Of a stretch of 13,363 nucleotides of DNA, positions 6,053-11,384 are shown in pieces. The notes beneath the pieces were generated by a model. It made no database searches. It saw only the letters and a program-made list of their open reading frames with translations, and was not told where the DNA came from. Numbering within the stretch: position 1 is the first letter of the stretch; each line of letters begins with the position of its first letter. The translations under genes were made by a program, and so were the position numbers. The stretch comes from Planctomycetota bacterium (GTDB lineage: Bacteria > Planctomycetota > UBA1135): positions 1 to 13,363 of the forward strand of contig DNPI01000133.1 in assembly GCA_003501525.1 (NCBI GenBank), written 5' to 3'.

Positions 6053-7915
6053 TCAGCTAAGAATTTCTTCAATACGGGTTGCTATTTCAGATGTAGGAAA
6101 CGGCCGGCCTTGGACTTTAGACAGAGAGATTGAGTCGAGCAAGAATTCAGACCTAATCAGGCGCGCAAGGTGCCCCCTGTTCATTTCAGGAATCAATACC
6201 TTCTCATAACGAGACAGGATTTCTCCTAAGTCCTTAGGCAACGGCCAAAGATTCCGAATGTGGACCTGAGCCACTTGCTTGCCCTCGGCGAGGCAACGAT
6301 CCACTGCCCCCCTGATGGAGCCATAAGTGGACCCCCAACCTAAGACCACAAGATCTCCAGATTCCGGGCCATAGACTTCTGTTGCAGGATAAGCATCCGC
6401 AATTGCCATAACCTTCTTTTCTCGGAGTTCGACCATTCGTTCATGGTTTTCTGGGTCATAGCTAACATCTCCGGAGTCCTCCGCTTTTTCTAATCCCCCA
6501 ATTCGATGTTCGAGACCTATGGTGCCGGGAACAGCCCAAGGCCTAGCAAGTGTTTCCGAATTGCGACTGAAAGGGTCAAAACCTGAGCCATTTTTAGCTT
6601 GGTGCTGAATCGGGAAAGGCTCCAAATCAGCCACATCGGGGACTCTAAAAGGCTCAGCACCATTCGCCAGAGCTAGATCAGAAAGGATAAGAACCGGTGT
6701 CATATACGTTACAGCGATACGGACTGCTTCAATTCCAGTCCAAAAGCAATCCGTGGGGGTAGAAGGGGCTAAAACTGGAAGTGGCGCTTCACTATTCCGT
6801 CCAAAAATTGCGAACAGCAAATCAGCCTGTTCTGTTTTTGTCGGCATGCCAGTGGATGGGCCAGCTCGTTGAACATTCACAACGACAAGCGGCAATTCCA
6901 CAGATACCGCAAGACCCAAGGCCTCAGTCTTCAAAGCCAATCCCGGCCCTGAGGTGCCTGTCATTCCAATACACCCGGCATAGCTTGCACCAATAGCAGA
7001 AGTGATTGCCGCGATCTCATCTTCTGCCTGAAAGGTTATGACACCATGATTTTTGTAACGCGAAAGAGCATGCAAAAGATCAGAAGCAGGAGTGATGGGA
7101 TAGCTGCCATAAAAAGGAGTCAAACCACTTAGCCGACCGGCTGCCACCAAACCCATCGCTAGGGAAGAATTCCCCATAACAGTTCGGTAGGTTCCTGCAG
7201 GAAGATCCGCAGGCAGCACTTCGTACTGCACCTGTAGGAGTTCGGAGTTGTCGGCAATTTTGTGACCCGCCCGTAGAGCCATCCGATTGGCTTCAACAAT
7301 CTCCGGTCGCTTCGCGAACTTTTCGCCAATCCATTTTTCCGTTGGCTCGAGAGGACGAGAATAGACCCAATAGAGAATTCCTAAAGCTAAAAAATTCTTG
7401 CACCTCAAGGCATTCTTACTGGTCAAGCCGCTGCCTTCAACAGCATCAAGAGTCGCCTGATTCAGGTTTAGCTCTAGAACCCGAAAACGCTCTCGAAGGG
7501 AATCATCCTCTAAGGGGTTATGGTCGTATTTCGCTTTCTTGAGATCGGACTCAGAAAAATTTCCTGTGTTGACAATTAACAATCCTCCCGGCTTAAGGTC
7601 TTCCACATTAGTTTTGAAAGCCGCGGGGTTCATGACAACCATCGCATCTGGCGCATCACCAGGCGTATGAATGTCCTTTGAAGAAAATCGCACCTGGAAT
7701 CCAGAAACACCGGGTAAAGATCCCGCTGGAGCACGGATTTCCGCCGGATAGTCCGGGAACGTCGCCAAATCGTTCCCCAGCAATGCGGAGGTGTTGGTGA
7801 ATTGATTCCCCGTCAATTGCATACCATCACCAGAATCACCAGCGAGGCGAATTACAACCTCTTCAAGGCGATCTTTCTTTTCGGGCTTTTGCTCTGTTTG
7901 TGAGCCGTGTGCCAT
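6053..7915 (-). CDS. korA: 2-oxoacid (2-oxoglutarate-type):ferredoxin oxidoreductase, alpha subunit with fused gamma domain
   Basis: This 620-residue protein joins the gamma and alpha parts of a 2-oxoacid:ferredoxin oxidoreductase. Residues 17-195 are the gamma domain, with the VIRLAGDSGDGMQLTGNQF signature (21-39). Residues 245-480 are the pyrimidine-binding alpha domain, with SYPITP (271-276), FQAEDE carrying the catalytic-type glutamate (295-300), MTGTSGPG (318-325) and QRAGPSTGMPTKTEQADL (349-366). Residues 500-620 form the C-terminal CoA/transketolase-C-like domain. The fused layout is typical of the mycobacterial-style KorAB, often used in place of, or beside, 2-oxoglutarate dehydrogenase. 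No ferredoxin gene accompanies it here. The ATG at 7915 is touched directly by AAGG, an unusually tight ribosome site; no other in-frame start lies nearby. It is probably the first gene of the kor-nuo operon. Confidence 0.93.
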   Translation of the reverse strand: MAHGSQTEQKPEKKDRLEEVVIRLAGDSGDGMQLTGNQFTNTSALLGNDLATFPDYPAEIRAPAGSLPGVSGFQVRFSSKDIHTPGDAPDAMVVMNPAAFKTNVEDLKPGGLLIVNTGNFSESDLKKAKYDHNPLEDDSLRERFRVLELNLNQATLDAVEGSGLTSKNALRCKNFLALGILYWVYSRPLEPTEKWIGEKFAKRPEIVEANRMALRAGHKIADNSELLQVQYEVLPADLPAGTYRTVMGNSSLAMGLVAAGRLSGLTPFYGSYPITPASDLLHALSRYKNHGVITFQAEDEIAAITSAIGASYAGCIGMTGTSGPGLALKTEALGLAVSVELPLVVVNVQRAGPSTGMPTKTEQADLLFAIFGRNSEAPLPVLAPSTPTDCFWTGIEAVRIAVTYMTPVLILSDLALANGAEPFRVPDVADLEPFPIQHQAKNGSGFDPFSRNSETLARPWAVPGTIGLEHRIGGLEKAEDSGDVSYDPENHERMVELREKKVMAIADAYPATEVYGPESGDLVVLGWGSTYGSIRGAVDRCLAEGKQVAQVHIRNLWPLPKDLGEILSRYEKVLIPEMNRGHLARLIRSEFLLDSISLSKVQGRPFPTSEIATRIEEILS

Positions 7916-7953
7916 CCTTAATCGAGCATTTTGGGAACTGGGAACAATCCGTC

Positions 7954-7959
7954 ATTCTA
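7954..7959 (-). promoter_or_regulatory. Candidate -10 element for the kor-nuo operon
   Basis: TAGAAT matches five of six bases of the sigma-70 -10 consensus on the minus strand, 39-44 bases before the korA ATG. The hexamer 17 bases upstream reads ATTCGG, a poor -35. The call rests on position and one hexamer only. Confidence 0.22.
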
Positions 7960-8065
7960 TCGTCCCAAAGTCGAATCCGAATAGGTTTCCACAAAGAGAG
8001 AAGAAATAGGTAGAACCGGGTGGGCCTATGTTGAGGAGCCCCCGCCCCCGCTTCCACCCCTGAGT

Positions 8066-8069
8066 AGGA
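8066..8069 (+). promoter_or_regulatory. Ribosome binding site of the 8075 gene
   Basis: AGGA lies five bases before the ATG at 8075 and supports that start. An upstream ATG at 8028 reads only a short frame that stops before it. Confidence 0.5.
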
Positions 8070-8074
8070 TTTTC

Positions 8075-8887
8075 ATGGACTTCAATCACTCTTCGAGGTT
8101 CGCAACACAGCTCGCACGTGAAGCTGCGGGCGACTTGTACCCAGGGCCCATCCTCATGCCACGGGGCTTGTTGCGAACCATTGACCCTATTCTCGCCGTC
8201 TCTTGCGGCCCGGCTAAAAGCAACAATGAAGAGTTCGCTGCCGCATTTGAAGCGATGCTAAGAGGACGACCAAACGGCCCCCTTCTCTTGGCCCTTTGGG
8301 GCTCAGCGGCTGCTGGCGAAATCTCACATTCCGACCTCCGAGCTCTACTTCAATACCCTGCTGGCCCGCTTCCCAATTGCCCAAGCACAAAAGGCGCACT
8401 TCTCTCTTGGATGCACCCAAGGGTTTCCGCTATAGCTCGATGCTTTTTGTCCCTGGCCCAACGCACCGAGGACGATGTCCTTGCACCAGCCGAGCGCCTT
8501 GGCGTTGGCTTTGCGCTAACCCGAATGCTGACGGATATCCCCGAACATATTGCTGCCGGAAAATTCCCTTTCCCCGTTGATGAACTAGAACGAGCAGGAG
8601 CCTCGGTCGAGGAATTCCTCAACGGACTCCCCACCCCCCCTGTCCAGGAATTCATTCGCGGACAGGCTATGTGGGCAATGGATCTTATAAATCAAGGATT
8701 GCCTACTACTAACCGAGTTGGGGCTAGGCTAGCTCGAGGATTGCGAGCCGCTGCGCTCAGAAGCCGCCGGCTATTAATCAAAACCCTTGACCCCGCACGC
8801 GACCCATTTCTCAACCCTGCACGCCTAGGCCCGAGTGAGCGATGGGGATGTGCGATTCGCGCATGGTTCCCTATTAGCGCCGGATAA
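8075..8887 (+). CDS. Divergent squalene/phytoene-synthase-like protein, Asp motifs degenerate
   Basis: This 270-residue soluble protein looks like a remote member of the head-to-head prenyl synthase family (squalene/phytoene synthase, HpnC/HpnD). The best stretch is AERLGVGFALTRMLTDIPEH (residues 139-158) followed by AAGKFPFPVDELERAGASVEEFLNG (160-184). It parallels the family pattern 'LG-x-A-x-Q-L-T-N-I-L-R-D-V-x-E-D ... G-R-x-x-x-P-x-D-E-L ... G'. The N-terminal LYPGPILMPRGLLRTIDPIL (21-40) parallels the segment before the first Asp motif. In functional enzymes the first motif reads like DDxxDE; here the aligned region is CGPAKSNNEE (44-53), with no aspartates. The second motif, normally DxxED, is D154-Ile-Pro-Glu157-His158. 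Catalysis by the usual Mg-diphosphate chemistry is therefore doubtful. The C-terminus (215-245) is Arg-rich. The gene stands 35 nt before a UbiA-type gene in the same direction. Fold assignment is from memory of family patterns and is moderate. Confidence 0.5.
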   Translation: MDFNHSSRFATQLAREAAGDLYPGPILMPRGLLRTIDPILAVSCGPAKSNNEEFAAAFEAMLRGRPNGPLLLALWGSAAAGEISHSDLRALLQYPAGPLPNCPSTKGALLSWMHPRVSAIARCFLSLAQRTEDDVLAPAERLGVGFALTRMLTDIPEHIAAGKFPFPVDELERAGASVEEFLNGLPTPPVQEFIRGQAMWAMDLINQGLPTTNRVGARLARGLRAAALRSRRLLIKTLDPARDPFLNPARLGPSERWGCAIRAWFPISAG

Positions 8888-8902
8888 CCCTGAAGCCAAC
8901 AC

Positions 8903-8909
8903 AAAGGAG
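8903..8909 (+). promoter_or_regulatory. Shine-Dalgarno with long spacer before the UbiA-family gene
   Basis: AAAGGAG is an excellent anti-16S match but lies 13 bases before the ATG at 8923, longer than the common 5-9. No ATG, GTG or TTG start in frame lies closer to it, so the ATG is kept. Confidence 0.5.
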
Positions 8910-8922
8910 TTATCCTGTCGCA

Positions 8923-9804
8923 ATGGGCCCGCTCCTTCGCAGCCTCCGCCCACGCCAGTGGATAAAGAATGCTGTCGTGTTTACTGGGTTAGTTTTCAGC
9001 GGCCGGGCGGCTGACTCAGAAGCTTTCCTTGAAGCCGGACTAACATTCCTCCTTTTCTGCGCAGCGTCATCATCGGTCTATCTTTGGAATGACATCCAAG
9101 ACAGAGAACGTGACAGGCATCATCCCGTTAAAAAAAACCGGCCAATCGCGTCGGGAAAGTTATCGCTATCTCTCGCAGCCATTACCTGTGCCGGCCTTGG
9201 AGCTGGCGCTCTCCTTTTTGCACCAAACTCTATTAGGCTGGCGCTGGGCGCGTATCTTTTCCTTCACTTCTGCTATTCCTGCTGGCTCAAGCATGTAATC
9301 CTTTTAGATGTATTCTGCATCGCTGGCGGATTTCTCCTACGCATCCTTGCTGGAGTTTGGGCTATCGAAGCGCCACTCTCGCCATGGGTTGTCGCTTGCG
9401 GAGCAGAATTAGCACTCCTTTTCGCTCTCTGTAAGCGCAAAATTGAAGTCCTCGCACTAGGAGAAGACGGAACGGCAGCAAGGCCTCTATTAGCTCAATA
9501 CATCGGACCAGGGTTAGATCTCATGATAGGGATTGCCGCTTCAATCACAGTCGTGACCTACGCCCTGTACACCCTTCTGCCCGGAGCGCTACTCGAAATG
9601 GACATTGTCAGTTCAAAAGCCGGAATGCCCGGCATGATATGGACTCTCCCTTTCGTCCTATACGGGATTCTTCGCTATCTTCACTTAATCTACACCGGCC
9701 TTCTGGGTAAGCGACCGAACCGAGCTCTCCTGACCGACCGACCGAGTCTTGTGAATCTGGCTAGCTTCGCAGGAGTTGTAATGTGGGTTATCTACCTGCA
9801 CTAG
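8923..9804 (+). CDS. UbiA-family prenyltransferase, decaprenyl-phosphate phosphoribosyltransferase type
   Basis: This is a polytopic membrane enzyme (293 residues, about eight or nine helices) of the UbiA superfamily. It resembles the branch that transfers phosphoribose from PRPP to a polyprenyl phosphate (mycobacterial Rv3806c/UbiA, DPPR synthase). Evidence: the N-terminal LRPRQWIKNAVVF (residues 8-20); the first Asp motif NDIQDRERDRHHPVKKNRPI (56-75), with N56, D57, D60 and D64; the conserved SCWLKHVILLDV (119-130) with D129; and the KRKIEV stretch (171-176) after the fourth hydrophobic block. Quinone-type UbiA proteins usually lack the RPRQWIKN start and the HPxKxxRPI text. The next gene, an SDR, abuts it with no spacer, so the pair probably makes and then modifies a polyprenyl-phospho-sugar in the inner membrane. 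The exact substrate is not deducible. Confidence 0.82.
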   Translation: MGPLLRSLRPRQWIKNAVVFTGLVFSGRAADSEAFLEAGLTFLLFCAASSSVYLWNDIQDRERDRHHPVKKNRPIASGKLSLSLAAITCAGLGAGALLFAPNSIRLALGAYLFLHFCYSCWLKHVILLDVFCIAGGFLLRILAGVWAIEAPLSPWVVACGAELALLFALCKRKIEVLALGEDGTAARPLLAQYIGPGLDLMIGIAASITVVTYALYTLLPGALLEMDIVSSKAGMPGMIWTLPFVLYGILRYLHLIYTGLLGKRPNRALLTDRPSLVNLASFAGVVMWVIYLH

Positions 9805-10830
9805 ATGCGGGTCCTAGTCACCGGGGGGGCAGGTTTTCTTGGACATCACCTCGTTCGAGAATTAGAACAAAAAGACATTGTTCTCCTAGACACTGCCGAC
9901 CCAGCCGAGGCCGGGATTCCTCCCACAGATCGCTACTTTCGTGGTGATGTCAGAGACAGCCGCCTCTTGGAAACCGCTCTGCAAGGCTGTGATGCCGTGG
10001 TACATGCCGCCGCTGGCTTACCCCTCATGCCAAAGGCTGAAATTGCCAGCGTCAACCGCGAAGGGACAAAAACAGTTCTCGAAAGTTGTGCAAAAATGAA
10101 TGTAGACAAGATTATTCATATCTCCAGCACGGCTGTGTATCAAAACACCTCCAACGGTCCTGCGAAGGAAGATGCTCCAGTGCGAGGAATCGGCCCGTAC
10201 GGCGCAAGCAAGATTGAAGCTGAAGCACTTTGCGCCGAGGCTCGCCAAAAAGGGCAGCCGGTCTGTGTCCTCCGCCCCAAAACCTTCGTAGGAGCAGGCC
10301 GGCTTGGAGTTTTTCAAATACTCCTCGAATGGATTGCGGAAGGCAGAAAAATTCCTGTGCTAGGGACAGGGGGCAATCGCTACCAGTTGCTTGCCGTCGA
10401 AGATTTGATTACAGCAATAGACCTGATCCTCACGCTCCGACCTGAAGAAACGGATGGGGTGTTCAATGTTGGCGCCAATTGCTATCGAACTGTGGCCGAA
10501 GATTTAGGAGCTTTATTCGCCCATGCAAAGACTGGAAGCCGAATCCTTCCTATTCCTGCGTTGCCAGCTAAAGCGGCATTGGCTGTCGCTGGTGCCACCG
10601 GACTCTCTCCTCTGTATCGGTGGGTTTGGGAGACAGCTGATAAAAACAGCGAAGTCGACACCTCTAAGCTGCAAAAGTTGAGCTGGACACCGCAATCCTC
10701 AAATGCGAAAACATTAATCGCCGCTTGGGATTGGTATCGTGAAAATCGAGAGCGCTTGCCGAAACCGGGAAAAAACCATCGCAGCCCTTGGCGTGAAGGC
10801 ATTCTCGGGCTCGCCCGGAAATTACTCTAG
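9805..10830 (+). CDS. NAD-dependent epimerase/dehydratase (extended SDR)
   Basis: A 341-residue extended short-chain dehydrogenase/reductase acting on a nucleotide-, polyprenyl- or steroid-like sugar or alcohol substrate. The Rossmann motif GGAGFLG (residues 7-13) is near-perfect, followed by the acidic Asp29 at the end of beta-2, which favours NAD over NADP. The catalytic residues are present: the SSTAVY segment (107-112) and Y132-x3-K136 in PYGASK. The stretch LRPKTFVGAGRLGVFQILLEWI and the later GGNRYQLLAVEDLITAI resemble a subfamily that I associate with UbiA-type neighbours. Residues 305-341 are basic and may contact the membrane or an anionic lipid substrate. The ATG directly follows the TAG of the upstream UbiA-type gene with no recognisable ribosome site, so it is probably made by reinitiation. 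By analogy with DprE2 it could epimerise a polyprenyl-phospho-ribose intermediate, but it is not a recognisable DprE2. Confidence 0.82.
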   Translation: MRVLVTGGAGFLGHHLVRELEQKDIVLLDTADPAEAGIPPTDRYFRGDVRDSRLLETALQGCDAVVHAAAGLPLMPKAEIASVNREGTKTVLESCAKMNVDKIIHISSTAVYQNTSNGPAKEDAPVRGIGPYGASKIEAEALCAEARQKGQPVCVLRPKTFVGAGRLGVFQILLEWIAEGRKIPVLGTGGNRYQLLAVEDLITAIDLILTLRPEETDGVFNVGANCYRTVAEDLGALFAHAKTGSRILPIPALPAKAALAVAGATGLSPLYRWVWETADKNSEVDTSKLQKLSWTPQSSNAKTLIAAWDWYRENRERLPKPGKNHRSPWREGILGLARKLL

Positions 10831-10838
10831 CTCATGAA

Positions 10839-11384
10839 TTAGCCCGTGGGCTCCAGGGGATTCCGCTGCGTAAAGGCCATCTCCCGTACGCGCCAAAGAT
10901 CGGATCTGTCAACGCCTTTGGGCACTTCACGGCGAGCATTGTCCCCATAAGCGGGGACAATGTGGAATCGAGTAGACCTCATTCTTGGAATTAGCTTTGG
11001 GTTCTCTCCGTTGTAGAGAAAAACCCAAAGCTGTTCGCGCGAAAAACGGGGGTCACTCTCTTCGAAGTTAATCGTCAAAACCGTATCTCGAAAATTGCCC
11101 TTGGGGCTTCTCTTGTTTGGCTGAGTCGTAACCTGACCAGTATTTGCTTTTTCCACGCCAATAGCTGAAAAATGGCTCGAAAAACCCTGCTGATCTTCAG
11201 CCAAAGACAAATGCTCTCGCCTCAGAGAAAGGTCATCGACTGTTTCCATGATGAACTGATATTGCTTCTGATGAGCCTGCTGCGCGGAGCGATGGTCATC
11301 CAAATTGGAGACAGCCCAGAAACGCGCCGTTACAGCACCCAACGCGAGTAGACCGAGAAGAAACAGTTCACGACGAGGGTTCAA
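10839..11384 (-). CDS. Bitopic inner-membrane protein, GspM/PilO-like (type II secretion)
   Basis: This is a 181-residue protein with a short basic cytoplasmic N-terminus (NPRRE), one membrane helix (about residues 7-25) and a periplasmic part. It begins with a polar helix (28-65) and ends in a small alpha/beta domain (about 98-175, from DTVLTINFEE through LWVFLYNGENPKLIPRMRST). That topology (helix anchor, coiled coil, ferredoxin-like domain) and its place directly after a GspL-like gene make it a GspM/PilO-type platform protein. Sequence identity alone would not prove it. Start: a TTG at 11384 that overlaps the upstream stop as TTGA, supported by AAGGAGG seven bases before. It is the last gene of its operon, and a plus-strand gene ends 8 bases away. 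A GspN- or GspC-type gene is not present on this side. Confidence 0.6.
   Translation of the reverse strand: MNPRRELFLLGLLALGAVTARFWAVSNLDDHRSAQQAHQKQYQFIMETVDDLSLRREHLSLAEDQQGFSSHFSAIGVEKANTGQVTTQPNKRSPKGNFRDTVLTINFEESDPRFSREQLWVFLYNGENPKLIPRMRSTRFHIVPAYGDNARREVPKGVDRSDLWRVREMAFTQRNPLEPTG

Larger units (their letters stand above)
7916..8074. promoter_or_regulatory. Divergent intergenic region between korA and the plus-strand island
   Basis: This 159-nt stretch must hold the start signals for both directions. It has a perfect tandem 7-mer TGGGAAC (7932-7945), an inverted pair TTTGGGA (7930-7936) and TCCCAAA (7963-7969), and a C-rich plus-strand tract at 8039-8060. A -10-like TAGAAT on the minus strand (7959-7954) lies between the inverted arms, with no recognisable -35. 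I found no convincing promoter for the plus-strand gene. Confidence 0.45.

Noticed and set aside
7863..8057. A 64-codon minus-strand open frame across the korA start
   Set aside because: It overlaps the korA N-terminus in another frame, has no ribosome site and its residues look like translated noncoding DNA.
9728..9744. GACC tandem triplicate inside the UbiA-family gene
   Set aside because: It encodes the conserved Leu-Leu-Thr-Asp-Arg-Pro stretch and is explained by codon choice.
10806..10852. Two small GC hairpins (CGGGC-TC-GCCCG and AGCCC-GT-GGGCT) as an intrinsic terminator between the convergent genes
   Set aside because: Loops of two bases force the stems to four pairs, and no T-run follows on either strand.
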